Positions 33,201-44,923 of a stretch of 64,000 nt of DNA are shown in pieces. Source of the DNA: Taeniopygia guttata. Taxonomy: Eukaryota > Chordata > Aves > Passeriformes > Estrildidae. The position numbers were made by a program, and so were the translations under genes. Every line of letters starts with the position of its first letter. Positions within the stretch are counted from its first letter, which is position 1. The notes below the pieces were generated by a model, which saw only the letters and a list, made by a program, of their open reading frames with translations, ran no database searches and had not been told where the DNA came from. The DNA is taken from the NCBI RefSeq assembly GCF_048771995.1, contig NC_133030.1, forward strand, positions 63,933,501-63,997,500, in the 5' to 3' direction.

Positions 33201-34749
33201 AATTCTAAAAACAATTGCAGAGAAAACATCAAGGGAAGGTGAAGGCACTGTGGGTGTGGGAACTGCAGGTGCTGGGTGCTGCACACACTCAGGATCTGCA
33301 TTCCAGGGCTCTTCCAGCAATAAACTTGGCATTGCCTGGTGCCATTCCCAAAAGCACTCCTCTTTTCCAGGTAATATGGAGCTCACAGAGATGCCTGGGA
33401 ATGTCCATTCACAGCCTGGATTTCTCACAGCCTTTTTATGATCCTCGTTTCATCATGAATTTTTAGTGCCAGCCCAAATTAAATTCATTTTACAATATGT
33501 ATTTATTTCTCAGCTTCTTAACAGAACCATTTGGAAACATCCCAGAGCCTTTAAACAACAAAACTGTTTTTCCTTTATGGCAAAAAAAATGGCTTTTTGC
33601 TTTAATTTTCCCAGGGAGAGCAGCCAGCAAAGGCCCCCCTCCAGCTCGCACAAGGATGGATTTTTTCCCATACAAAACTTCAGCAGTTTAGCACTTCCAA
33701 GCTGTTATTGTCACACCACAGTCAGTTAATTACATTTATAATTCCAGAAACATGGGTGGTAGAAATTGAATCTCAACTAAGAGACTTTTTCTCCCAGACA
33801 GTGGGCAAATAAAACTTTGCTTATCTCACTGTAATTTCACGATGCACAGCATGGGGTGCTGAAAAATCCCTCAATAATGTAACTTATCACTAACAGGGAG
33901 TGCTGCACTCTTTCTTCCTTTCATTTTCGTCATATTTTCACAAGGCTGTGAAAGGCTCCAGCTGAGTGAAGCTCCCCATTCCCTCTCTCTGCACACCACC
34001 AGCCAACCTGTGCCTCCACTTTCCTGAGCACTCTTTTCCAGCTGCTTCCCAGTCCCACGTGCTAAACTCACTTGTGACACTCCAGTGATCTCCCTCCAGG
34101 CATCCCAAATGATTTTGGAAGGGAAAATACCCTGAGATGAGGAGAATATAAAGCATGAAACAGCCTCTTTGTCCTGCCAGATGTCACTGTGAGTAACGAG
34201 CTTGGAGTGCCATTAATGAGCTCAGGTGTGAGCAGTGTGCCAGGAGAGGGGGATACACCATGGGGAAAGATGGTTTTCCCTGCTGTTGGAAGGATTGATG
34301 AGATCCTGTGGAAATTCCCAGCCTGTTTAGGTTGGAAAAGGCTCAGTTCCCTCAGGAGCAATGCAGGGCCTGGCCTGGCTCAGACAGGTCAGCGAGGCAC
34401 AACTCCAGAGCTCAAGTGGGGACACAAAAAGGAAAGGATTTGTTCCAGCATCATTATCCCACCCCAAGGCACGTTTTCTGTCACACAGTGATGGCTCAGC
34501 TGCAGCTCTGGGCCACTGGGAACACACAAACAAAGCCAGGCTCAAAAAGTAAAAAATGGGATTCTCAGCTTCGTTTTCCAGAGAGGACTAACACAGAAAG
34601 GCAGGAATCATCCCAAAGCCACTTGGGTTCATGCTTTAGGCTCCTGTCCCTGCCTTCCAGGATGCACTGAGCAGATCCCAGGCTGTCTGTCCACTCCCAC
34701 AGAAAGAGGGAACGGGCTCCAAGATCCCACAGCTGCCCTGGGAGCAGTC
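33201..34749. other. Unique intergenic DNA, no gene seen
   Basis: 33,440-33,900 is AT-rich and non-repetitive. A CR1 scrap (TTTAGGTTGGAAAAGGCTC) lies near 34,326. No exon is supported. Confidence 0.35.
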
Positions 34750-34900
34750 CCAGAACCACAGGATGGTTTGGATTGGAAGGGAAGTGCCCAAGGACAGGGC
34801 TTGGAGCAGCCTGGGGCAGTGGGAGGTGTCCCTGCCCGTGGCAGGGGTGGCACTGGATGGGATTGAAAGTCCCGTCCCAGCCCAAACCATTGCAGGACTG
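34750..34900 (+). mobile_element. CR1 LINE 3' fragment (type A), rearranged
   Basis: A sense tail (GTGGGAGGTGTCCCTGCCC, CCAGCCCAAACCATTGC) is preceded by an antisense tip (GGATGGTTTGGATTGGAAGG). This points to an inverted or two-step insertion. Confidence 0.7.
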
Positions 34901-35714
34901 TAAGGAATGGAAGTTATCCTCAGGAGGATCAGCAACACCCAGCCAGTGTCAGACCCTGCCAGCACACTGTGACAGGAAACAAAAATCACCTCCTTGGCAG
35001 CAGCCAGCACTGCCCAGCTGAAGCAGTGCCTGAATCCCACATTTTGGGGCTGGCAATGGGAAAAATGGCACATTTCTGCCTCCTCAGCTCTGCTCGTGCT
35101 GCTCTTTGTGCTCCAGAGGAGCAGTGCCGGTGAGAGCTGAGGTAAATAACATTCCAGGGGGTTACAGAGCAATAATTCCAGCGGAAGGCACAGACCATGA
35201 CGCTGTAATGCTCTGAAATCCTTCACAGCTCCGGAGGAAAGGAGCTGTGTGCCCAATTGAACCCATCAAGCCTGAGGAAAGAGACCTTCCAGGGGCTGCT
35301 TTCCCCTCAGCAGGCAAACAGAGATTTGATCTGGCAGCATCTGTGTCAATCAAGGGCTCGTGCCCTGCTGTGGCCAGCAGAGATCAGCAGGAGGAACTCA
35401 GAGGGCATCACCAGGTGAGGTGCAAGTGGCTGTCAGAGGGAAGGGCTTGGCTTTATTGCACCTGACACCTCGAGAGAATAAAAGCACTTAGCAAGGAGCA
35501 CCATCCATCACCTCCCAGCACAGAAACCTCCCCTTCTGCAGCCTCTCAAAGGCTAAAACGCCACAGTGTCTTGTCTTTTTGGACCTGTTGCTAATGCTTC
35601 GAAAAGAAGACAGAATATTCCAGTAATTCCCCACAGTTAGACTATAATCCAAGTTCTGCTCCTTCCCTTTTTTTTATTATTTGCTCATTGGCAAAGCTGA
35701 TTTTCATCACATCC
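34901..35714. other. Unique intergenic DNA, no gene seen
   Basis: No recognised repeat or exon. Confidence 0.35.
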
Positions 35715-35940
35715 CAGACTGGTTGGAAAGGATGTTAAATCCCACCCAGTGCCACCCCTGGATGGATGGGACACCTCCCACTGTCCCAGGTGCTCCAGCC
35801 CCAGTGTCCAACCTGGCCTTGGGCACTGCCAGGGATCCAGGGGCAGCCACAGCTGCTCTGGGAATTTCATCCCTGCCCTCCCAGCCAGGAATTTATTCCT
35901 GATATCCCATCTCAGCTCCTGGGAGCATCTCTTCCCAACC
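35715..35940 (-). mobile_element. CR1 LINE 3' end (type A)
   Basis: GACTGGTTGGAAAGGATG, ACACCTCCCACTGTCCCAGG and GCAGCCACAGCTGCTCTGGG. Confidence 0.85.
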
Positions 35941-36889
35941 TCCTTTAGCAGCAGAGCCTGGTGGAGGCCTCAGGGGTCTGTTCTGGAGCACAGGGATCCC
36001 AGCACTGAGAGGGGAGGGGATCAGTGCCAGCACCACTGCACAAATCCTGCAGCGAGAATGCTTCAGGGGAACTGAATTCCCTGAAAATTGAGAGTTCCAA
36101 GAGTCACTCCTCCTTCCCTGGGGAAACGTGCCAGCGCTGGGCAGCAGCCCTGACTCAGGGATCCATCCCACGTCCCACAGAGCTTCTCCTCATCCTCAGG
36201 AGCAGCTCCAAACCCCACCGGGCCCTGCTGGCCACCCCCAGTGCCCTGCCTGCTCCTCCCAGCCCCACTGCTGGCACTGGTGGCACCGAGTGTGCCCAGC
36301 TCTGGAATGAAGCCATCCAAAGGGACACCACGATGGAGTAGCCATGGCAACCCCGAGTGGCTCCCTGCTTCCCTTCTCAGTGCATCACTGCTGCCCTCTC
36401 AGCTGCTGCTTCTCCAGCCTCCTGGATAATTCCCAGGCCCAGCTGGGACACCAATGCTCTTGGAAAACAATTTTATTAACAGCCTTCTTTTGTTTGTTTG
36501 TTTTGTTTTTGGGGTTTTTTTTGTTTGTTTTATCTACAAAGTGCTACAGCAAAATCAGATTTTATCAAAATAGGAGAGAGAGGAAGGAAAAAGATACCAC
36601 CAGTGCTGAGTGTCAGTGGATGGAAAGCTGGAATAGCCACAAAAGTATGGCGTAAAAACTCCACACCTGACACTAAATTTCACCAGAAATGGACTGATGA
36701 ACTTCAGCCCCACAAAAGAAGGGGCAGATTTGGCTGCCTCCCATAGTCTTAATGGCTTATTTATTTGTTAATTAATATTTTTGCAGTATGTGAGAAAGAA
36801 AAGCAATACATGCATTTGAAATCTACAACAACATGTACTCCCTGTAACCCTGCATGGAAGTTCTTCCAGGAGAGAACTGAATTGGGAAT
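35941..36889. other. Unique intergenic DNA with a T/TTTG-rich run
   Basis: A (TTTG)n-like run lies at 36488-36532. Nothing else is recognised. Confidence 0.4.
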
Positions 36890-37195
36890 GTTGGAATCCC
36901 TGAGGCTGGAAAAGCCCTCCCAGCCCATCCAGTCCCAGCTGGGCCCCTTCCCCACCCTGTCCCCAGCCCAGAGCTCTGAGTGCCACCTCCAGGAATTCCT
37001 GGGACACTCCCAGGGATGGGCACTCCAAATCTCCCTGGGCAGTGCCAATCCCTGAGCTCCCTTTCCATGGGGAAATTCCTGCTGGAATTCCCTTAGGAAC
37101 TCTCCAGCCCCTTCCCATCTCCCTCAGGAACTCTCCAGCCCCTTCCCAGCTCCCTCAGGAACTCTCCAGCCCCTTCCCAGCTCCCTCAGCTGCTC
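36890..37195 (-). mobile_element. CR1 LINE 3' end (type B) with VNTR and internal deletion
   Basis: GGAATCCCTGAGGCTGGAAA, CCAGGAATTCCTGGGACAC and CTCCCTTTCCATGGGGAAAT, then three 31-bp units at 37096-37190. The stretch of about 130 bp that normally separates tail and array (the CTCCTGCCAGGAG part) is missing. Confidence 0.8.
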
Positions 37196-40055
37196 CTTCT
37201 CATCTCTTGAACAGAGCCATGAGTTCCCTTTTGGGGAACCTTCCAACTCTTTGTGATTTCAGGGGAGAAGGAGCCTGGAATTTCCTTCAGTTCTACCAAG
37301 AGGGGAAAAGTTCATCTCTGCAGCCCAGAATGATCACGTTGGTGTCATTGATGGGTTGGTGACTGAGACCTACAGAATTTTAATCCCCTGGGATAATCCA
37401 TTACTGAGCTTCTTCTTGCAGTACCAGCAGCAAACCACCCATGTGACTCTGGAATCCCATAAATCCAAAATGCAAACACATCCACATTGCCTCCAGGTCC
37501 TGCTTCATGCACAGCAACTTGCCCAAGAACCCAATCATGCTGTCAGTTCAAAAGCCTTGTTTGCAGGGACTCCTTGCAGGAATCTGAACATGCTCCCTCT
37601 CCCTTCCCGTGGAATTAGTATGCCATTGTGAGGATCAAGGCCATTTGCAGGAATATAAAATATTCAATTAATAAGGCTCTGGAATATTTAATCATGACAT
37701 TGAAATGCTAAGGAGTGCATTACCATTTATTATCCCCTACAAAGGATGGATCTCCAGCTCTGTGCCTGTTCCAGAACAGCCCCGTGGAGCTCCAGGTGGG
37801 GTTTTGGGCTCCTTCCTGAACCGATGCTAAAAGGCAGCATTAATGCAGATTAGGTTAAATCTCATCACCACTGGAGTAACACTCCAGGAGAGAAGAAATT
37901 ACCAACAGCTCCTGGTTTAAAGAACTGAGGGGAACATTTTCTTCCCCATTTCCAGCTAGCAGGGAGTTACACAGGGAGTGTTTCCAGCAGTGGCTTAGGC
38001 CTTGGTGAAGAAAACCAAAACAGAAAAGCACAGGGCTCTGCTTTAAGCATGGTTCTAATTTACACCATTTTAGCTCAGGCCTTGCTCAGATGCACAAGTT
38101 TGATCTATTTGTTATTTCTGAGGTGATTTCCATGAATGGAAACACTGCTGGGAAATGACCACCAGAGAAAAATCCTCTTTAAAACAGCTCTAATTATGAG
38201 CCACAAGAATTTTTTATTTAATTTGTTACTTCTGCATAACTTCTTGCCAAATCTTGGGGCAGGTTGTGGCACTGGGAGAACATCTCACCTTGCAGGGAAA
38301 TAATGTCAGCCTCTGGTGGTTTAACCCCAACTCATTATCCTCATCCCGAACCCAAATCACTCCCAGCTCCCGGGAAGGAACTGAACTCTATCCCAGCCCA
38401 AACCAGGGCACTCCATCATCACAATGTGCTGTGTATTAATAACAGGCACAACAAATTTGTCTTTAAATTAAAATCAGCCTTGCAGCCAGTGGATATTACT
38501 CTAAGGGATCACTTAGCAAAAACACTCAAAATATAAGGAAAGTTACAGAGACAAGTAAAAATAAAACTTTGCCAATAAGGGAAAAGACAACAAGGATGTT
38601 TTAAAAGAATTAACAGGTGAAATTATTGTAATAGCTTAGATCTGTTATTGGGAATCAATACAGTAATTCTTAGAGAATGCATAAAACAAATATTTATCTT
38701 TTGTGCTTGTAAAGATGCTGAGGGCAATATTAATTTTTTATACTAGCAACTAAATATTTTCTATTCAGTCGCTGTTTCAATAAGATTATTAAGTGACCAC
38801 AACCTGAGCTTACCACAGGCAGTTCTCACAGAACTTGTGAGCAGCCCCCAAAAGCTGCAGAATGTTTAATGGGACGGGCCAGCCAGGCAACACGGGGCAG
38901 GCTGACAGTGAGGGGCTTGGGGTGGCACATTAATTACCAGGATGGTGATAGGATTTTAGGATAATTTCTACCTGAATGCTGACAGCAAGTGATAGAAGAG
39001 ATGGGGTCTCCATGGCTGGCACACACGAAGCTGTTCAGAGATTCCAAAAGCTCAGTATTTATACCTTTTCAATCTACACTAAAAATAGCTCTACCCACCA
39101 CACTTGGGTTCCTTAGTAACACTGCTTCATCAGAGCTTTGCACAAACCCGCACAGGTCTGGCATTTTCTGCTTGCCAAGCACAGCCAAGCACAGCGCTCT
39201 CCTCCTCAGGGCGCTGCTGGCACAGCCTCCTGCCCTGCCAGGCTCAGCACATCCCCTTCAGCCAGGGCTGAGCAGCTCCCAGCCCTGCTCTCCATCCCCA
39301 CAAATGCCCACAGAAACATCTCGAGCCACGTGGGAAATAGGAAAGGTAAGAAGACTTTCAGAAAGCTGTGGAAGCAGCCTCAGAAATAGAGCACAGAACT
39401 TAGAACTAGCTGCAGCTCCCTCCAACACACAGCCAGAAATGTAATTAGTGACCAAACTCGGAATTCTCACTCTGAGGAGATGCAGGGGAAGGTGCTCACC
39501 AGGAGGACAGGGAATTCCTCCTGCTCCTGTGCAGGCAAAGCTCCAAATCCCCAAACTCAGAGAGAAACCAGTCCAGAAGCTGCAGCAGTGCCTGGCTCAG
39601 TGCTTCCAGCTGGGATTGTTCTCCAGGGACCACCAGGGAAAGAATCTCTGGGAAAGGAGAGAATCAGTGGGGCCAGCACGAGAACCAGGGCTCAGGAACT
39701 AGCCAGGAACACTTGGACACTGAAACAAGAAAGTAGCAGCCAAGCACTACAGGGAAAACTAAGGAATGCACTCCAGCAGCAGTGGGAAAATGAGAGGGGA
39801 GTTAAAAATGAGCTCAGGTTGTGACAGCTGTGGGACAGGACTGAGGGCAGCACTCAGGGGCCCGTGGGGGTACATGTTCCTGGGGAAGGCTGCTCCTCAC
39901 TCCAGCTGGGCAGGGGAGCAGCTGGAAACTCAAAGCAAAACCATTGCAGGAAGGAGGGAAGGAAGGCACAGCTTTCTCACGGAGGTGACAGTCACCAGAA
40001 CAGCTGCCTAAGAGCTGGGGCTGCTTCCTTTTCAAATCAGAAATCATTCACTGAA
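37196..40055. other. Long unique AT-leaning intergenic DNA, no gene seen
   Basis: Nearly 3 kb with no CR1 or LTR that I recognise, unusual for this window. 37,640-38,830 is AT-rich and non-repetitive. It could hold conserved non-coding elements, but no function is visible. Confidence 0.35.
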
Positions 40056-40305
40056 ACCCAGAATCTCCTGAGCTGGGAGGGACCCACAGGGTTCATCCCA
40101 TCCCTGTCCCTGCCCAGACACCCAAAATCCCACCCTGGGCATCCCTGGCAGCGCTGGCCAAAGGCTCCTGGAGCTCTGGCAGCCTTGGGGCCGTGCCCGT
40201 GCCCTGGGGAGCCTGGGCAGTGCCAGCATGGAGGGAGGGAGGGATGCAGGGATGGATGCAGGGAGGGAGGGATGGAGGGAGGGATGGATGCGGGCAGGCA
40301 GCTCC
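40056..40305 (-). mobile_element. CR1 LINE 3' fragment (type C), followed by a GGAGGGAT run
   Basis: CCCAGAATCTCCTGAGCTGG to GCCTGGGCAGTGCCAGC (to about 40,228), then a degenerate GGAGGGATGGA/TGCAGGGA tandem run to 40,305. Confidence 0.75.
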
Positions 40306-40773
40306 TGCCACCTCGTGGTTCTCCTTCCCTCTGGAACCCTGGGCTTCCCACCACATGCAGAAACGTTCCCTCACTAGAGGAACCCCAGCCCGGCCACAGC
40401 TGCTCGTAATTCTTTTTTTTTTTTTTTTTTTTGTTCATTATTTTTCTGCTATCCCTAAAGCACAACCTCCTTTCCCACTCCCTCCTTCCACCCCCCGAGC
40501 TGCTGGCCGGGAACATAAATAATCCTAAACCAGAGGAGGAAAGAAGAAATAAGAATAAAACACCCTAAGCACAGTGTGGGGTGTTCTGTCAGTCTGCTTC
40601 TTCACACAGATACAATGAAATCCAGCAGGAAAACGTTTCCTTAGATTTAATGAAGACTATTCACTAATAAACCAAACCTATATATGTATAAATATATGAA
40701 ATATTAGTATTTTATTCCAGCTGCTCCCAACAAAAGAAACATTTGGGTTTTGCTTCCAGACATACAATTAATT
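40306..40773. other. Unassigned spacer with poly(T)
   Basis: A T23-type run lies at about 40,410-40,432. The rest is AT-rich and unrecognised. Confidence 0.4.
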
Positions 40774-40945
40774 AAGATCCCAAAAAGCTGAATATTTATT
40801 CTTATAACTCTATACTTAATATATAATTTACAGGATTGATTGATTGACAAGACTTGTCAAAGGAACCTCCCAAATAAAGGGAAAAACCTTAAATATTTAT
40901 ATGAAAAAACAGAGAAAAGCACACACCCCTCACCCAAACTGCATG
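40774..40945 (-). mobile_element. LTR-like repeat, left member of an inverted pair
   Basis: GATCCCAAAAAGCTGAATA, GACAAGACTTGTCAAAGG and GAAAAGCACACACCCCTCA recur in reverse complement at 42033-42205. The minus strand carries AATAAATATTCAGC, a likely poly(A) signal, suggesting LTR 3' halves. The ends are not defined. Confidence 0.45.
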
Positions 40946-41639
40946 CAAGGCGTGTTCTGGGGTTTTTCCCCAGTTTAACCCCACACTACAGATCTCACCG
41001 AGGTGTCTGGGCTGTACAACCCACACCACAGACTTTTGGGGTGGAATTTCTGCAGCTGCTGCCAAAACTGCTGATCCACCCCGGGCAGAAACTTCAGCTG
41101 CATGGGTTACACCTCCACTGGGAGCTAAAGAGGCAGAAGTCTGGAAGGGGGGCTTGGAAAACTCTTTACAATGCAATCATCATCCTTGCCCCATGAATAA
41201 TTCTTTTTTTTCCATGAAGATTTTGATTGGCATCTGCCACCTTCCCAAAGAGAAGCAGAGGGCTCCAAGTTTTAGGTCCTTCCTGGTAACTGCTGGAATC
41301 CACACAGATAAATCCCAGAAAAACCCACTTTCCTCCTTCTAAACCCACAGCACAAGCAGCTGATGAGGCTCAGAAGTCACTTAGAGGCCTCGAGCTAAAT
41401 CTGCATTTATTGTTTCCAGGTGCACCTGTTCTGCCCCAGAACCACCCACACTCAACAAAAACCAAATTAACTCTTTTACCCTCAACATCTTTTCCTGTTT
41501 CATCTGGATTAGTCTTTCTTCTCTGAATAATAGACCTGATCTCTTCTTTATGGAACAAACAGCAAACAAGCTTAAAAAATATTCAAGAAATGCCATTTAT
41601 GGGAAAAAAAAAAAAAAGTATTTCTGCCAGAGGGGAAAT
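40946..41639. other. Unique intergenic DNA, no gene seen
   Basis: No recognised repeat or exon. An A-run lies near 41,605. Confidence 0.35.
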
Positions 41640-41862
41640 TTAGATGGAATATTGGGATTTAGGAATTCCTGGCTGGGAGGTTGGAGAGGGGCTGGGCTGG
41701 AATTGCCAGAGCAGCTGTGGCTGCCCCTGGATCCCTGGCAGTGCCCAAGGCCAGGTTGGACACTGGGGCACCCTGGGACAGTGGGAGGTGTCCCTGCCAT
41801 GGCAGGGGTGGCACTGGGTGGGATTTGAGGTCCCTTCCCACCCAAACCATTCTGGGATTCCA
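41640..41862 (+). mobile_element. CR1 LINE 3' end (type A)
   Basis: GGAATTCCTGGCTGGGAGG, GCAGCTGTGGCTGCCCCTGG and CCCACCCAAACCATTCTGGG. One of the best-preserved type A tails here. Confidence 0.9.
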
Positions 41863-42032
41863 TTTGGGAAGCTCCACTGGCATCTGGTAACACAAACAAG
41901 AGGGGACCTGCTCAGCCATGCTAACAAAGCTTAGGAATTCTAACAAAACTTGTAGGAATTCCACAGCTACCTAAATTGCACCCACAAATCTCACACACAC
42001 GTTCGTTCCTGGAAAGGAGGAATTTCTCCTTG

Positions 42033-42205
42033 GGAAATTGGGTTGAGGGGTGTGTGCTTTCCTGTGTTTTTTCATAGAAATATTTAAGGTTTTTCCCTTT
42101 TTTTGGGAGGTTCCTTTGACAAGTCTTGTCAATTAGTCAATCAAACCTGTATATTAAGTATAGAGTTATAAGAATAAATGTTTATTCAGCTTTTTGGGGA
42201 TCTTA
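42033..42205 (+). mobile_element. LTR-like repeat, right member of an inverted pair
   Basis: GAGGGGTGTGTGCTTTCC, CCTTTGACAAGTCTTGTC and GAATAAATGTTTATTCAGC, the reverse of 40774-40945. AATAAA is present in this orientation. Confidence 0.45.
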
Positions 42206-42585
42206 AATCTTGACCTCCTGTGGATTCTTTTTTGTTCCTGAAAGGAAGCACAATGGTGGCTTCTGCAACTAACTGGAGTAAAACAAATTTTCTTTGCTTT
42301 TGATCATTTAGGCAAAAGCTGAGTAGATAAGGAGTAAAGAAATATCTGTAAGGAGTAAATGATGGGTTGAATGGGGGGGGTTTGTGCTTTTTAAGGACAC
42401 ATGAACCAAACGAAGCCATGCCATCTGTGTGAAGTTAGTGCATCAGAAACCACAATCAGACATTTCACTGATGTAAACCCTAAACACAGCTTGTTATCCC
42501 TGTTGTAACTTTTCCATGGTCTCCTTCCCTATTCCACCCACAGATCTGCCAGCCCCATTCCTTCCCTGGGAAGCTCCAGCAGGAC
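42206..42585. other. Unique spacer, no gene seen
   Basis: No recognised repeat or exon. Confidence 0.35.
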
Positions 42586-43193
42586 TGTCAGAGCCCAGCA
42601 CATCCCTCTGGCTGCCCTGGCTGCTCCAGACCCTGGCAGGGACTCACAGACCTTGGCACAAAGTCAAAACCACCTGTGGCTTTGATTTCAGCCCGTGGAA
42701 AAAGCTGCCAGCTTTGTGTGAGGAATTACAAACCACAAGGGTTTGAGTAGTGTGGTAGTGGAGTTAACACAGGGTGGAAAAGTAGAATTTTGGGGGTTTT
42801 AGAATGGGGTTCAGGGGTACAAGATGGAGGAATTTGGGCATGTCCTGACCTTCTCCTTGCCCTCCATGCCTTGCTGTGATGGTGACACTTTTCTGTTGGT
42901 TTAAGGTACAGACACACTGTCCAACATAGATGATAGATATTAGCACAATATTGTAAATATAGTACACATAAATTTTGAGTATATAATGTAAACTCTGCCT
43001 GAGGTGAGAGGCAGATTGCCATGGCCGAGCTGCTGGCCAGAGCTCAGCAGGGCAGAGAGAGAATGTTCTGGATAAGGGAAAATAAACACCCTTGAGAAGC
43101 TGATCCTGCACATTCAGATCCCTTTAGCTGCACGGGCTGGAAACGAGGACTTTTACACTCCTGGGGCCAGCCCAGCACCCAGACCCTGAGACA
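42586..43193 (+). mobile_element. Solo LTR, family C (reference copy)
   Basis: 608 bp from TGTCAGAGCCCAGCACATCC to GACCCTGAGACA. The poly(A) motif GGAAAATAAACACCC lies near 43,078. It is the best full-length family C copy and aligns with 16549-17194 (reverse), 26297-26899 and 7798-7997. Families B and C share the GGTTCAGGGGTACAAGATGG-like middle and are probably sister families. Confidence 0.8.
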
Positions 43194-43729
43194 GGAGCAG
43201 CCCTGGAGCTGAGGCCAGGCAGATGCCAGGAGAGGAAATGCAGAGCTCCCCTGTGTTTCCATGGCCCCCTCCCCTGGCACTCACCCGCCTCTGATCCCGA
43301 CACTGCAGCCCTGGGGCTCCTTCTCCGAGTTCTGAGGGGAGCAGCAAGCTCAGCTCCCTGTCCGCTCTATTAACTGGCCTGCTAATTAGCACATGCATCT
43401 CCTGTAATGAACCCAAAGTCTTTCCTTATTGTAACAAGCTGCAAAGCAGCAAACAGGACCCCAAAATAACACCTTGTTTTTTAACACAGCTGTTTATTAT
43501 CAACAGGCACACACTGAAGCAATTTTGTACCCAGAGCTGAGCTTCTAACCCACCTGCTGGGACTAATTTGAGAATCAGACACACCTGATCCCACTGCAGC
43601 TGCTTGTTAGCAGGGCTACAGCTGGGTACACCTGTGACTCCAATTTATCCTCTATTTTTTATCCATTATTCAAGTGACTTCCCCTGTGTGCCATTTGACC
43701 TCTGAACTCCTACTACAGGATCTTCCGGC
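43194..43729. other. Unique DNA upstream of the CpG-rich block
   Basis: No recognised repeat or exon. Confidence 0.35.
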
Positions 43730-43864
43730 CAGGACACACCGGAGCCTGCCAGGCCTGGGGCTCAGCACCCACCCGGCTCCGCACATCGGAAAGGCTCCAC
43801 CGAGCCGCGGCTACGCCCCACGGTGCTCCCGGGGCTCTTCCTAAGTTCCGGACGTTCCTGTGGA

Positions 43865-44645
43865 GCCGCGGCCCGGCCCCGCCTCAGCCCGGCCCCGCCT
43901 CAGCCCAGCCCCGATCCCCTTCCGATCCCGCTTCAGCCCCGTCCCGATCCCGCCTCGGCCCCGTCCGATCCCACCCCGGCCCCGCCTCAGCCCAGCCCCG
44001 GACCCGGCCCGATCCCGTCCCGGCCCCGCCTCAGCCCCGTTCCGATCCCGCTTCAGCCCCGTTCCATCCCCGCCTCGGCCCCGTCCCGATCCCACCCCGG
44101 CCCCGCCTCAGCCCCGGCCCCGTCCCGATCCCCTTCCGATCCCGCTTCAGCCCCGTCCCGATCCCGCCCCGGCCCCGCCTCAGCCCCGTCCCGGCCCCGC
44201 CTCAGCCCCATTCCGATCCCGCCCCGGCCCCGTTCCGGTCCCATCCCCGCCTCGGCCCCGTCCCGATCCCGCCTCGGCCCCGTCCCAATCCCACCTCGGC
44301 CCCGCCTCAGCCCAGTCCCGGCCCCGTTCCGGTCCCGCCCCCGCCTCAGCCCCGTTCCAATTCCGCCTCAGCCCCAGCCCCGTCCCGATCCCCTTCCGAT
44401 CCCGCCTCGGCCCCGTCCCGATCCCCTTCCGATCCCGCTTCAGCCCCGTTCCATCCCCGCCTGAGCCCAGTCCCGGCCCCGTTCCGGTCCCGCCCCCGCC
44501 TCAGTCCCGGCCCCGTTCCGATCCCGCCTCGGCCCCGGCCCGATCCCCTTCCGATGCCTCTTCAGCCCCGTTCCATCCCCGCCCCGGCCCCGCCTCAGCC
44601 CCGTTCCATCCCCGCCCCGGCCCCGCCCCGGTCCCGCCTCAGCCC
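43865..44645. repeat. Degenerate C-rich tandem array upstream of MIS18BP1
   Basis: About 780 bp are built from shuffled 10-14-bp words (CCCCGCCTCAGC, CCCCGTCCCGATCC, CCCCGTTCCATCC, CGCCTCGGCC). The minus strand is G-run-rich, with many GGGGC/GGGAC blocks that could support G-quadruplexes. The Pro/Arg/Ser open frames in several phases are repeat by-products. It ends about 280 bp before the start codon. Confidence 0.9.
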
Positions 44646-44923
44646 GCCTCTCTCAGCGCTAACGGTTACGGAGCCCGCCCACGTGCGGACCGAACCACCA
44701 TGCCGAGGAGAGGGGAGCTCGGGCATACCCCTGGCCTGCTGCCACCTGCCTCAACGCCATCCGGCAAGGTTTTTATTTCGTAACACCCCCCCGCGCCCGC
44801 GCTCGGTGGTCTCGGCCCGCAGTTCCGCCAATCGCCGGGCGCGGCGGCGGCGCTCGAATCTGCGCGCGGGTCCGTGAGGGGAGCGCGGCGGGCCCGGGAG
44901 CGCCGCTGGGCCGGGCCGCGGCC

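Noticed and set aside
58-43193. Paired LTRs as ends of whole proviruses
   Set aside because: Family members within a few kilobases of each other are inverted, or are separated by unrelated CR1 and unique DNA, and no gag, pol or env-like coding lies between any same-orientation pair. They are solo or broken LTRs.
1-43700. Possible protein-coding gene in the left two thirds
   Set aside because: I looked for consecutive open segments bounded by AG/GT with matching phase and recognisable domains, and found none. The open frames are short or repeat-derived.
43860-44783. A roughly 300-residue open frame rich in Pro, Arg and Ser upstream of MIS18BP1
   Set aside because: It is a translation of the degenerate C-rich array. 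Other phases and the opposite strand are equally open, and no domain or splice pattern is present.
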